Shown: positions 11,291 through 23,259 of the stretch, in pieces | Numbering within the stretch: the stretch's first letter is position 1 | How the letters are laid out: every line of letters begins with the position of its first letter | Source: Turritopsis dohrnii | Taxonomy: Eukaryota; Cnidaria; Hydrozoa; Anthoathecata; Oceaniidae | Direction of reading: 5' to 3' | Length of the DNA stretch: 64,000 nt | Assembly: GCA_027922465.2 (NCBI GenBank) | Contig: BQMF02000423.1 | Location: 248,001 to 312,000 of the forward strand | The notes under the pieces: generated by a model | Told to the model about the DNA's origin: nothing | The model's database searches: none | Seen by the model: the letters and a program-made list of their open reading frames with translations, nothing else | Made by a program: the position numbers and the translations under genes

Positions 11291-11971
11291 CTTTAATTTT
11301 TAAAACTCGGCTTGAAACTAAATGGTATCATCTGAAACATCAAAACATTGGCAGCGACGGGCCACAAATCGAATTTAATTCAATTTAAAAAAGGCAAGAT
11401 AGATTTAAATTAAATTTAATTCTATGCAAAACTTGATTAAATTGAATCACACTATCTATTAATATTGTTTTTAACGTAAATTTAGTTGATTTTAGATAAG
11501 AATGAACTAAAAGTAAAGAACATAATTAAAAGTTTATATGGCAGGTATGGGCCACCATAGACATGTTCATGAATATTCATAAAAGTTGTAATCGTGATAA
11601 ATCCACACAAGCTTCATGTTTTTGCAATGAATTATTAAATTTTGAATTCATTGTTTCTCTTTTTGTTACAAGAAACGTATTATCCTTAACCAAACGTATA
11701 CCAAAAATTTTATAAGACAGAAGTATTGATATTACGGACAATATTTCTCCCATCATCAATTTAAAAACACTGCCATGTATTGTAGGAATAATGTTGATCT
11801 GTCTCACTGTGAGTGGTACCAGAAAGCTCTTGCATTACCTGAAAAAGTTTTTGAAGAAGGTTGTTGAAGGGCAAGCGAACTATAAGAAGGCAAACCTTAA
11901 GAGAAAATTACCCATCAGAAAGTCCTTCTAAATATGTGACATGGAAAGCGAAAAGGGACCATTTGCATATT

Positions 11972-12225
11972 ACGCGTAATTTTATTTTTCTTACAGCGTA
12001 AGAAATTTATTTTATTAAAAATTAGGCTTACGTAAGCGTAATTCTTCTTACGCTAGCGTAAGAATTTTAAAGTTTTTCTTACGGCTTACGACTTACGGCG
12101 TAAGAATTCTAAAAATTACGCTTTTTCTTACGGCTTCTTACGGCGTAAGAATTTCAAAACTTACGCTTACGTAAGCGTAATTTTTTAAAAAGTAAATTTC
12201 TTACGCCGTAAGAAAAATAAGTTCA
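11972..12225. repeat. Palindromic TTACG-rich array, left subterminal
   Basis: Dense alternation of 'ttacgcttacgtaagcgtaa', 'cttacgctagcgtaag' and 'cttacggcttacggcgtaag', each largely self-complementary and able to form nested hairpins. It is repeated at the other end of the element. Confidence 0.85.
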
Positions 12226-13534
12226 TTGTCTTTAATTTTAGAATGTAAACAAGTGGGGGACGTTAAACTTGTGAACCCCAAACACAAGGATTGAGCCCCA
12301 ATGCAAAGCTCGACTCTCTCAATCTTAACTTCCTTGTCTACATGGCTGAAACAATAAGTGCAGTATATTGAAGTCTCATGGAGTTTGAAGTTGCGTAAAG
12401 TAGTGTGGTCAAAAGTGTCTTGTCATTGATTGACTAAAACGATCAAAGAATGTTTTTAAATAACTTTAACAGTACACTTTAAATAAGCAAAATAAATACT
12501 TTAAATAAGCCCTTTCACTTTTTCTTGGATTTGCCACTGATTACAGTAAAATGTTACACTCAAGTTAATTATGCTTGAGTAATCATTTATTGTGTTACAC
12601 TTTCGGAGTGTAAAGTATTACGCTTAATAACATCTTATTCCGATTACGGATTTCCATGACTTTCAGAAAAGCGTCTTCATGCTTATGATTAAAAACTGAA
12701 GGAAACAGGTATGTATTTTTATTTAAATAAAGGTGAGAATTTCAAAAGAGAACTTTTGCAACTCGTCAAGCTGACGTTAAAATGTATTCATTTCCCTTTC
12801 CTTCCATTCATCCTACACCCATCCTGTGTCCCAGACTATTATTGGAATAAAGTTACAGAAGTCAATAAAAATCGCTAGAAACGGTGAACATACATTTTTA
12901 TGAAAACAAAGATAAAACGTTTTCCACAAGGGATCATCGAACGAACAACTTAAAATAGAATTAAAGCGGACGGTTTCTATTCGTAAAAACTTTCGAAATA
13001 ACTGATTGTATGTTTATCTTTAACTGAATGAGAACCAGGTAAAAAAGTTTTCGAACATCAGTGAAAAATACGATGTTTGATTATGTTGACATGTGTGTGC
13101 AACAAAAGATTAAATTTGCATAAGATGTATCATTCTTTGTGCACTCTTTGAATATGTAAAAGTCAAATAAATATGCAATAATATAATAACAAAAAAAAGC
13201 CTCAGCTGCCGACCATTGAAAAATAATTTGTAAACTGACTTCATAAAATTAAAACTCATATTATGAATAATGATCACAAGAAATAATAGTTTTATGGACT
13301 TGTGTTTCCCCCTTTATAAAGTTTTATTGCTGAAACTTTTTTTTAGGAAGTGACTGGAAAGTCTATTTATTTTCCTAAAACGTTGTATCAGCGGCTAATT
13401 TGTGTACATGGAAGATCATGAAAACTCATAATCATATAAAACATATTGATCATGTTTACCTCAAAATTCTTAACGTGAGCTTTTACAGATGTAAATAAGC
13501 TTTCCAAAAAAATGTATCATACTTGATGTAAAAT

Positions 13535-13815
13535 TTATTTTATTAAAAATTACGCTTACATAAGCGTAATTCTTCTTACGCTAGCGTAAGAATTTTAAAG
13601 TTTTTCTTACGGCTTACGCCGTAAGAATTCTAAAAATTACGCTGACTAAGCGTAATTTTTTTTACGGCTTACAGATTACGGCTTACGGATTACGGATTAC
13701 GCTGGCGTAAGAAAAATTGCAATGGCTTGTCTTCCTTACGGCGTAATTTTAATGTGAATTAATATGGAAATTACGCCTAGTCAGCAGAATTTATTACGGC
13801 AAACAGGCGTAATTT
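13535..13815. repeat. Palindromic TTACG-rich array, right subterminal
   Basis: The same repeat vocabulary as the left array ('acataagcgtaattcttcttacgctagcgtaag', 'cggcttacggattacgg'). The two arrays share a stretch of more than 60 bp nearly identical (12030-12115 against 13548-13640). Subterminal clustering suggests transposase-binding or hairpin-forming sites. Confidence 0.85.
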
Positions 13816-13959
13816 TCTGGCAAATGGTCTCTTTTCGCTTTCCATGTCACATATTATGCAAAGGTACTTACTATCCTCATACTGGACCAAGGAATGACAA
13901 TTGGAGATGGAAAACAAGCAATTCATGACAGAACAAGAGCCTGATTAACCACAAAAATT

Positions 13960-16900
13960 TCTCCACTTTTCGTTCATACTTCGTACTTAAATAACACCCA
14001 CTTGACTTAATTTAAAAAAATGAAATAGTAACATAAAAACATTATAAAACTTTCAAATGTTTCTGGAAATTTTGATGATTTATCTCTCAATGATTCATGA
14101 GATATTTTGTTATACGGATTATGAATTAAGAATGAATGTACGCCATCTTCTTTCACAGGAATTGACATTTTGACGAGGTGTTATACTAGACATAAACAAG
14201 CACCGTGGACATATAGTAATCACACTAGGTTTGCACAGTAAGAAAAATCAAATGAAAATGAACCAAGAACACGGATGGTTTTAATAGATTTCTTGCTTAT
14301 GCAGAAATCTAATAAAGTTTTAAATCTAATGAAAATTTTAGACTTTTAGTCTTCGAGGGTCCAATGTAATCGGAAATGTAATCGGAAATGTAATGTTATG
14401 TAAAAATCATTCAACCTTTCTTAAACTTCCTACAGATTTTTTTTAAACTGACCATGAATTTCAACTTTGATGAAGAATGTAAGTGCATGCCATATTGTTA
14501 ATCTTATTTGATAAGAAATAGAATAGAAATAGAAATTTCTGATATGAGTTAACTATATTATGTATGTCGATTTCAGTCGATATAAATGTATTTTGCATGA
14601 CCAAAATTTATATGTTCTTGGAAAAATCTTTTGAGTTTATGAGTTATGATCATACTCATTAAGATATCCGAAAGGATCCGTGGATCTTTTATATTATTTT
14701 GTATCAACAAACATGTTGTTCAGTTTATTGGCAGTTACATACATTATAATAAAGTTTCGCATTGTGTCAATTATGCCTTCAAAATGTCCTGAGAAGCACG
14801 TAATTAGGAATGTAATATATTGTAGAAATTATTCAACCATTCAATGATTCAAAATCATTCAAGTTTCAAGAATGCTATTATAGTATTTCATTTTTTTTAT
14901 ATTTTCAGTTTCCAACTGATTTTGCAGAAATCTTTCTGCCCGTAAGGGCATCTTGTGTTGTTTTAAGTTAAGCCCTATTCACACTTTTTAAAAGTATTTT
15001 TGTCTTATCTATTTTTGATCTACAGTATATCATATGTTTTGTTTTCAAGAAAAAACTACTTTCATTTTGATACTTAAAGTTTCATTCATTAAGCAATCGT
15101 CTCTCCATAACCATAAAAGTAGTATAAAATCTTGTTAACGTTTGTGTGTAAAGTGTTCAAAATGCTCAACAGGAAAAAGGAGCTTTAATATTTTTTGGAT
15201 CTATAGTATGTATCATTGATGCTTTCATAGATTTCTAGGGTTTCATGATTCAGCTGGTTTTGCAGAAATCCTTATGCCTGCAAGGGCATCTTGTTTAACT
15301 TTTGAAAACGAACTCTTCAAATATCACGATCAAATCCTCATGTAAAATTGCAAAATCGGGTTTTTCAGATTTTCCGGATAATTTCTTTGTTCAAATCATT
15401 AAACATTTTCTGTACGTTTCATAATGGGGTCATTTGCCTTTTTTAAGGAAGAAATGACTGAGTTATAAACAAAAAACGAAACCGAAAGTGGACATCTTCT
15501 TCACTAGTTCTCCAGACAAAGTTTGTCAAACCATAGTATCGAATCTGTACAAGCAGAAGTTTACTCCTTTGGAGTAGTAGTTGCAAATGCGGCGTAGATT
15601 AACGTTGGAAACAATGAGCCATTCCTGCTGTTTTATCGAGTCAAAATCAGCGAGACAAATCTCTATTTTGCGCTGTTTTGACAGCTCTAAAATCAGTTAA
15701 TCAGCAATAACTGGCAGAATTTTCAATGCCATCACTAGATATTTGGCACAAACATACTACCGTAGAGTGCCTGCAACATTCTTAAAAGATTTTTAAAATG
15801 GCGTACTATTTCCGCCATTATGGCACTTTTAATCAAAAAGAGTTGAAATTGTATATGTTCTTTCAAATTCCCCGAAAGTAATTGAATTTTTACAGTGCTA
15901 ATAGAAAATTGAGATATACATAGCTGTGCCAAGTTTCATTGAAAAAAAGTGTCAATTAAGTGAATTACACTTTTTTTTATTTTGCCGTAAATTTTGTGGT
16001 TTTTGGGCGTTGGCGGCAGAAAGGCGTTGCGAAATGATGCGCTTTACGTTTTATATCGTAGTACTTGATTCAAGAATTCCAAAATGGGCTGGTTTATAAA
16101 GTTTCGTTCAGAATTGGTTGAGATATTAAAGAAAAACCAATTTACGGCATGGCACATAGTCATTTTTCCGAAATTCAAGGACTGTGAGAGTTTGACCGTG
16201 ATATGACATAATTGACCGAATCTTTTGAACATGTTGGTTTAAATGTTTGATATTATACACAATTAATGCCTTTGATGGTCTACTTTGGTGCGCATACTTT
16301 AGCGACCATTTAGGTTTACCGGCAATCATAATGGCAACCATAATGGTAACCCTAACATGTTAACAGATACAGCGTAACGGATAGTGAACCGCTGAAAGGT
16401 ATTTTACAATTATTTAGAATTTAGACTTGAATAGGTAATTAACAGGTTAACAGGTAGTTAACAGGTCACTTTTTTTCTATTTGCTACCAACTTTTAAGTA
16501 TTATATTGTAAGTTGGCTTTATTTAATATAACAACACACACGATGAATTCTCGCTATTCATTATGAATTCTCGTTTCAGTAGATGTCTACTGAAAAATAT
16601 CGTCTACATAGACGCACGGTCACTTGGGAATACATAATTGCCGATTACAATACAATTTCGCACCTCAGACTTGATCAAAATATTTTGAGTTAGAAATCAC
16701 TTTAACCAATCAAAACGATGGTTTCAAACAATGGTTGTTACGGAAACGTAATTGATTAAATATTAATGAACTAACCGTGTTCAGTTTATGACGTTTTTCT
16801 TATAAGAACACGTGGTGTGACGAATACAATTTACCAATTAACCGTGTAACTCAATGTCAATACGTATTTTCTTATCATCTGTTTTTGTTTTTGTTTTTGT

Positions 16901-18154
16901 TTTTTTTTTTCAGTAGAACGATCCGGGAAAATACCAATCGAGAAAAACGCATGTTGTATTTCATAGCCATGGAGTTGTATTTAGCTCTTACGAAGAACCT
17001 TTATCTACGCCACGTTCCTGTTGTTATTATTGTTCTGAATAGTTATACCAAAAAGCAGCAAATACTGCCCGGTACATAGAAATATCTGACTAAATCGATT
17101 GATTGAGTTATTTATAATACTGTACGACAAATGGTTGGGTGAAGGACCGCATACCAAAACGAAAGGAGGAAATCCCTAATGTAAATGTTCAACAAAACTT
17201 TGTTTCTTCGCATCATAATTACTGTTTATTGCTTGAATATCCATGGTTTTTATGGAGTGGCCGTGTATCCGTCACTCTTTTCTCTGCAAATTCTATGTTT
17301 AATCCTACATTGGCAGTGTTATGGGCAAAATGCAAAGTATAGAAGCCTCGTTTTCATTACCGACCTCGAGTTCAAGTTGTTCTCCCGACAGTTTATATTT
17401 ACAGTTGCATATTTAGTGGATATCGTGAACGCTCTAATAAATGTCCGGGGCGTTTATTTAATTTTTCGATACTTTAGGGGGCGTTTAAAAGAGGGGACGT
17501 TCATTCATAAAAAACAACATTATTAATTGTTTTTTCTTTGTTATCCTTCCATTATTATCAAATAATCGCAAAAAAATATTCCAAATCAATGAATTCGTCG
17601 ACAGTCTTATATTGATAAGGAAGAAGAAGTTGTTGGAAATCTACCACGCCAAAAAAATCACCATCGATCGGGTGGTTAGGGTTAAGGTAAAGATTAAGTT
17701 TAGAGAATGGCTTTATTCGCAGTTTCTTGTTCTTTTTTATTCTTTTGAATACTGTGAATAATGACTCACAATAAGTTTGTAGCATGCTCATCTGAAACAT
17801 CTGCGAAAGGTTCAGTCAATTGTATATTGTTACAAAGGTTGTTATATACTAAGCAAGAAGACCGGTGACCTTTTAGTAGTTTCCTATTCGAGAAAAGGCC
17901 ACCAAAAAATATACTCAAAAGTACTAGTTTCTCGACAAAAAAAGTTTTAAAAGTTATTTTTTATTCAAAGATGTTGTTTTGAATTTTTCCCATACATGAT
18001 AAAAGACGGGAATCATCAAGTTTTAAATTCTCCGTACAAAACAAAACAAGCCTGACTAGCGATAAGTTGCTACTCCAGTTATAAAGTAACTGACTTTAAA
18101 TTTCATTCAAGAATTTTCATTCAACAGGTTACACAAGTGGTGACTAAGAAAAAT
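13960..18154. other. Non-coding interval with a diffuse repeat
   Basis: No gene supported. A motif of the form 'gctg.ttttgcagaaatcct..tgcc.g.aagggcatcttgt' occurs near 14915-14960 and 15245-15300. The phrase 'tgtaat..g.aatgtaat' near a run 'attcaacc' occurs near 14370-14420 and 14800-14845. These suggest a degenerate tandem repeat of roughly 330-430 bp. ORFs of 60-110 codons between 15735 and 17526 have no coherent coding signature. An 'aggggcg' motif cluster lies near 17440-17500. Confidence 0.45.
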
Positions 18155-18807
18155 ATGAGTAGCTCTATTGCCTCGCGGGTCTACAAAGCAGTTGTTTTTG
18201 GTGATGGCGGTGTTGGGAAATCAGGTACGTACGCATTACTTCACAACGTATTACTTTTATGATATTTCACAGAGAAAGATATTTTCTGTTGCTGAGTAAG
18301 CCCTTATCTGTTCCATGTTAATTAGAAGGTACCTTAATCCTGTTAATTTTGTTGTGCTTGAGGGTTGGGGAAAAGGTGGGGAGATGGGTGGAAAGCGAGT
18401 TTAAAGTCATATTTACGCATTGATTGATTTTTAAGTCATCAATTATGGAAAAATTTATGTTTAAACGTAGAAAAACACTATTAAATTTTCATAAATTTTG
18501 TTGAAAATGCTTTAATTTCGTTCAAACGAATAATATCACAATCACGATTGAGCGGTTTCTTTTGATCTACTTGTTTTCTATATTTTGTCTGCATCATTCA
18601 AACAATATTATGTCGTAAGCGTTTTTTCCAATAATATAATTTTTGTTTTTGACAAAAAAAAATTTCTTTTTTCTAGCCTTGACGATGAAATACGTCAGTA
18701 ATGTTTTTCTCGACTTTCATGATCCGACCATTGAAGACGCTTATCAGACACAATACGTCGTTGACGGAGAAGCTACCGTCATTGATATTCTTGACACTGC
18801 CGCTCAG
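18155..18807 (+). CDS. Ras/Rit-family small GTPase, first two coding exons
   Basis: Exon 1 (18155-18224) encodes MSSSIASRVYKAVVFGDG followed by GVGKS, a full P-loop with both glycines corresponding to Ras G12 and G13. It ends in phase 1 at a GTACGT donor. Exon 2 (18677-18807, after TTCTAG) continues ALTMKYVSNVFLDFHDPTIEDAY, which contains the effector loop and its Thr. It then reads to the switch-II motif LDILDTAAQ and a GTATGT donor. HDPTIEDAY is typical of the Rit/Ras group. The usual DTAGQ is DTAAQ here, replacing the switch-II glycine (Ras G60). Exons for the NKxD and SAK motifs were not found in the rest of the window. They may lie in divergent sequence or be missing. Confidence 0.72.
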
Positions 18808-19024
18808 GTATGTTTGTGTCAAGATTTTTTTGTTTTTTTGATAAATTATTTACTTCAAAGAAAAAGAAAAGATTGGATCAACGTTCAGATTGGGAAATCG
18901 CTTTCCAAAACATGTTTGCAAAACATGTGCACGACTTATCAAATTAAAATTAGATACAAAGCAAAGAAGGATACCATTACAAAGCTTAACACGTTCGAAT
19001 ACATATCATACACTACAATACCGT

Positions 19025-19165
19025 AATTATCTGAAATAGCGCCTCGGCTTAACTTAGCGCCCCCTTCGAATTAGCGCCCCCTAAACAGCCGAAAAATTTA
19101 ATAAGCGCCCCGGCTTAAATTAGCGCCCCCTAATATCTTGAAAGGGGCGCTAATTTGGAATTTTG
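19025..19165. repeat. TTAGCGCCCC repeat cluster
   Basis: Several copies of 'aattagcgccccct' in direct order are followed by an inverted 'aggggcgctaattt' at 19142-19156. A related inverse-oriented motif ('ggggcgttta') occurs at 17440-17500. This short repeat looks like part of a dispersed non-coding element inside the presumed GTPase intron. Confidence 0.6.
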
Positions 19166-20149
19166 CAATGTATGATGTGCAAGACGGTCACTCCAGATGC
19201 CTTAATCCAATTTTTAATAGAAGGACGTTTATTAGAGGGAGGTATTGAGAGAAATAAAACAAAATAATGTTTTCGAAGATTTTAATACGTTACGCGTATC
19301 AGTTTTTTCTATTGGAAAACCGGCTTTACTCTCCATCGTTTTGCTTTGAAGTTCAAATCGTTTTTGAATGAAAGTAAAGACGTTTCCGTTCTATTGATTC
19401 GTCACCACACCTGGCTGGCTAACTTTTTTGCTAAAAGGTTGCAGTTTCGAAAAAACAATTTGTAACTTTTTGTAACTTTAAATTATGTTAAAAAAATTTA
19501 AAAACAAATCAGTTTTCCGTGACAAGGTCATGTACACACGTTATACAACTATGTTCCAAACTTATAGAGACAGCTGTATCCATGTGTTTGCTTAACCCTC
19601 TAAGTGCCGGGATGTGAAAAAACCCATAAGGAGGAGTGTCCGTTGTAATTGAAACGTCACAACTGATGGGATAGGATTTTTTTCTGCAAAATCGACCCTC
19701 GGCACTGAAAGGGTTAAGAAATAGAGTTGCTAATAGTATTGTTATTTGGACAAAACGATGATAAATGAAATACATATGACGTATCTTCTTTTAAAGGAAG
19801 ATGTCAGATTTGTCTCATTTTAATTGGCATAATTTTTTTGTTTACTTAAAATTGTTTAGGAAAGTATTGAGCTAGTAGCCACGTGCTCAAAAACAATACT
19901 AAAATTTTCTATTATCTTATAATCACACCTGCATTCTTGTTAGGTGTTGGAACCTGGTTTTGATCTTTGTAAAGATTAATCTATAAAAGCTATACTGAAG
20001 ACAGAAAGTTATGACGTTAAACAAAATGTCACATGGGTGTCACATAAAAATGGAAAATTATTAATGCATCCTGTACGTAGTCGCAGCTTTTGTTATGATT
20101 CGTTATGGTCGTTAACTTCAATTCACTAATGATACATATCAGTGTTCGA

Positions 20150-21260
20150 GTTTCTTTCGCTGCTTTTTACGTTTTTTGCATGGCTTTGGTGGAACCGGTT
20201 TTCGGAACTGCCGGTTTTCTTGTTAGGAAGACCATATCTTTGTTCTTATTGCAGAAGCACGATTTCATGTATGTCAAGAAAGACGATGAAACAATTGCAA
20301 TTTCTGCAGTTTTTTCGGAAGGTTTGGCAAAATAAACTGGTTGCGTTATTTCGCCCACTATGTGTTTATTGTTTGTATTGGTAGTTTTTTTCGATCTTTT
20401 TTCCGTCAAAAAGTCACCGTGACGAAGTGCATTTACATTGAAATTCTGTGCAAACTTGTGCGGCTTTCTATAAAAATGTACTCCTCCACAGTGATTTTTT
20501 CAATAATATCAGGGTTAGAGTTTCTTTCGCTGATTTTATATAAAATAAAATATAAAATAAAATTTGATCTTTTTGATATATAACTGTATTTTTAGTGTGT
20601 TTTTCCGAGGCTTTTTCCGTTTTTTGCATGGCTTTGGTGGAACCGGTTTTCGGAACTGCCGTTTTTCTTGTTAGGAAGACCATATCTTTCTTCTTGTTGC
20701 AGTAGCAAGATTTCATGTATTTCAAAATTTGATGTTTTTGATAACTGTAAGTATATAAAATAAAATAAAATATAAAATAAAATTTGATCTTTTTGATAAC
20801 TGTATTTTTAGTGTTTTTTCGATCCTTTTTTCGCTTCTTTGACATCTTCTTCTGCAATTTCTGCAGTTTTTTGGGAAGGTTTGGCAAAATAAAGTAGTGT
20901 TTTTTCGATCTTTTTTTCGTCAAAAAGTCACCGTTGACGAAGTGCATTTACATTGAAATTCTGTGCAAACTTGTGCGGCTTTCTATAAAAATGTACTCCT
21001 CCACAGTGATTTTTTCAATAATATCAGGGTTAGAGTTTCTTTCGCTGATTTTATATAAAATAAAATATAAATGATACACTTTGATCTTTTTGATAACTGT
21101 ATTTTTAGTGTTTTTTCGATCCTTTTTTCGCTTCTTTGACATCTTCTTCTGCAATTTCTGCAGGTTTTTGGGAAGGTTTGGAAAAATGAACTGGTTGCGT
21201 TTTTTCACCCACTATATATTGGTCGTATTTTTTGTATTTTTTCCACAGTGACAACACAGT
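20150..21260. repeat. Complex tandem-repeat block, units of about 300-530 bp
   Basis: Several segments recur. 'ggctttggtggaaccggttttcggaactgccg' is at about 20180 and 20627. The block from 'gtcaaaaagtcaccg' through 'tactcctccacagtgattttttcaataatatcagggttagag' is at about 20405-20535 and 20920-21035. 'atttctgcag.ttttt.ggaaggtttgg' is at about 20300, 20855 and 21155. Copies are highly similar, so the duplication is recent or homogenised. Open Lys-rich frames on the minus strand come from the repeats. Confidence 0.85.
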
Positions 21261-21261
21261 G

Positions 21262-23224
21262 ATTTTTCAATAATTTTGCCCACTGGGAAAATATTAGATA
21301 TAAAATGTAAATAAAATACATGTATTGCACTTTCATCTCTTTGATAAAGGTGGCTTCACCTTTGGCTTCACATAGGTTAACACAATGTTAATTTTTTGTC
21401 ATACAACTGTTTTTGATTCATTATACATCTTCTATAAAATAGCATGTTATATATACAATGTTGTAATAGAAAGAATGTGAAATGAAAAGAAAGACCAATA
21501 AATTTTGTAATTATGAAATAATTTAACTATCGCCCCGCCCCCTCAAAATCCTATTTTTAAATAGTTTGGTCATTAATGATACTCATTTCGGTATGTTCAA
21601 CAAAATAAAAAAATTATCATATAAGCTCGGTGTCAGACAAAAATTTTTTTAAAAATTGAGCTTTCGTTTTGAGCATTTTCGTTATGCCCAGTTCCCACAA
21701 GAAATCCAAACGTGTAGCCTTCGACATTACCTAGAAATTGAGGAGTTACGTCAGGGTGCGTAGCGCCCGCAATGTAATTCCGATTTTATGAATAAAATCG
21801 AAGGAAGATCTAATATCACGTCCTTCTCTGATGACAAAGTTAAAAGATAAGGTAATCTGATAAAGTTACATTCTAAGAATGCAGTTTTAGATTGACTGGG
21901 ATTTTATGAAATAAAATTTTGACTTATTTAGTCCGACTTAACACTTACTTATTCAGACCGGGCTGGGGGAATTAAGGCCAATAAGGTATGCTTATAAAAA
22001 AAGTGTATTTGAATATTAAAAACCAAGGAGCTTGTTGAAAATAACAATGCATTGCGAGAAAAGTGATGATAGAGATATTTACCACACCAAGTATTTTCAA
22101 CTGAAGTTTACTGATTTTTCTTAAAAATTTCTTATGTCAGTGTTCTTTTCAACTGGACAAACGTTTAGCAAAGAGTGAGAAGTGGGAAGTAGTAGAATGT
22201 TCAGAGAGTGTGTTGCTTGTGAATTATCAAACAAGAGCCAGATGGCGCAAAACGGAAGCAGCAGGCCGTCTACACCTGTTACACAAACGCTTTGGAAAGC
22301 TTAGTGCACTTTAAGTCAGCAAACACGATCAAAATATTTACAATGATTAGTTAGTGTAAATGGGTCTTTATGTAAAAACCTCACAAAAAAAAACTGGTGA
22401 CGATGCAACAAAATTGATGTGAAACCCGAATTCATGTTTATATGCTACATTTTAGCCGGGTTGTCCATACGGGCCTCATCTCTGTGTTTTTAATTACCGA
22501 AATTTTTTCCAATGCGATTTGCCAGATAACAAAAGAGCACATCAAAACGAAGCCCGTATGGACAACAAAGACAGCATCATACAATATATAAAAACAAATG
22601 CGGGAAATAAGTCAACATATTGAGCACTGTTAATTGTTCTTAATAAACGCGGGTGCAATAGCGATTTCAGTACTTAACAGAAATCATAAGAGTCGCATAA
22701 GTATCAATGACTTGAATTTTATAAAGGCTTGATTGAAATCTTAATTACAGAGGAATTGGCTGATTTAGAAGAACTAACAAACCATAATTTTTGGGTTGTT
22801 ATTTTTACCTTGTCTTTTTCCCAGTCTTTATTTTCAAGCCTCGTAGCTACACTCAGGCAAAATTTAAAGTTAATCTGTCAATTAGCTTACTATAATATTT
22901 TGGGCGTAAATCCAAGTGAATTAACGTAACGTAACGTGGGTAACGTAACACAGTAACTAGATTAAGTAAGGATGATGGTTGGTTTCCTGTAGCATCCTCC
23001 ATCTAATTAAAAAGTCTTTGGCATGGATGCCTCAGATCCATTAAGGCCAGTTTACATTCACGCTTACCTACCTGAAGTATCCAGGAGAACCCGAATTTAA
23101 TGAAAAAATTAAATTCCATCACTCAAAATGTTTGTGACCTTTTATCTCAAGTAGTTTTCTAAATCTGATTAAGCGAGACAATGGAATTGAAAAAACACAT
23201 CTTTTTACAATTAGGGGCGGAACA

Positions 23225-23259
<35 letters not shown>

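Larger units (their letters stand above)
7770..11559. mobile_element. IS3EU-like DNA transposon carrying an alpha-kinase gene
   Basis: The left end starts TATGGTGGCCC (7770) and includes CTGCCAT. The right end reads ATGGCAG...GGGCCACCATA (ending 11559), giving imperfect terminal inverted repeats of about 20-30 bp. Both ends are flanked by GACATG (7764-7769 and 11560-11565), a perfect 6-bp target duplication. The flanking hAT reading frame resumes across it. Inside are the four-exon integrase-like transposase on the minus strand and an intact alpha-kinase ORF on the plus strand, convergent. A 6-bp duplication with TA...TA termini and an IS3-like transposase fit the eukaryotic IS3EU superfamily as I recall it. 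A Ginger-type element is the alternative. Confidence 0.85.
11935..13851. mobile_element. 1.9-kb non-autonomous DNA transposon, TA target
   Basis: The ends are near-perfect inverted repeats. The left end reads TGTGACATGGAAAGCGAAAA and continues GGGACCATTTGC; the right end is its reverse complement with one difference. Both sides are flanked by TA (11933-11934 and 13852-13853), and the hAT frame (SKY|YAK) resumes if one TA is kept. No ORF inside is convincing. Arrays of short palindromes built from TTACG/CGTAA lie just inside both ends. TA duplication suggests mobilisation by a Tc1/mariner-type or similar transposase, but no internal evidence identifies the partner. Confidence 0.85.
7575..13960 (+). 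pseudogene. hAT transposase relic split by two nested transposons
   Basis: Three pieces read as one hAT-type (DUF4371-linked) transposase. Piece 1 (about 7575-7769) contains DVCKTRWVEGADGMEVFEEL and ends LITLEDM. Piece 2 (11560-11934) restarts with GACATG, encoding DM, and continues FMNIHKSCNRDKSTQ. It has a stop at the TAA after KIL, shifts frame, then reads CEWYQKALALPEKV and PSESPSKY. Piece 3 (13852 onward) continues YAKVLTILILD. Removing the elements at 7770-11559 and 11935-13851, with their duplicated target bases, restores reading across both junctions. The N-terminal zinc-finger part is not present here. The relic is dead, with in-frame stops and frameshifts besides the insertions. Confidence 0.75.

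Noticed and set aside
15735..17526. Several ORFs of 60-113 codons on both strands
   Set aside because: No start context, domain, coding texture or splice chain. They overlap one another and lie in AT-rich sequence with simple repeats.
20468..21208. Two long Lys-rich minus-strand ORFs
   Set aside because: They are the reverse reading of T-rich tandem repeats. The frame is shared only because the DNA was duplicated.
22729..22929. Candidate downstream exon of the Ras-like gene (EELADLEELTNHN)
   Set aside because: It does not match any Ras-family segment, and the phase does not fit.
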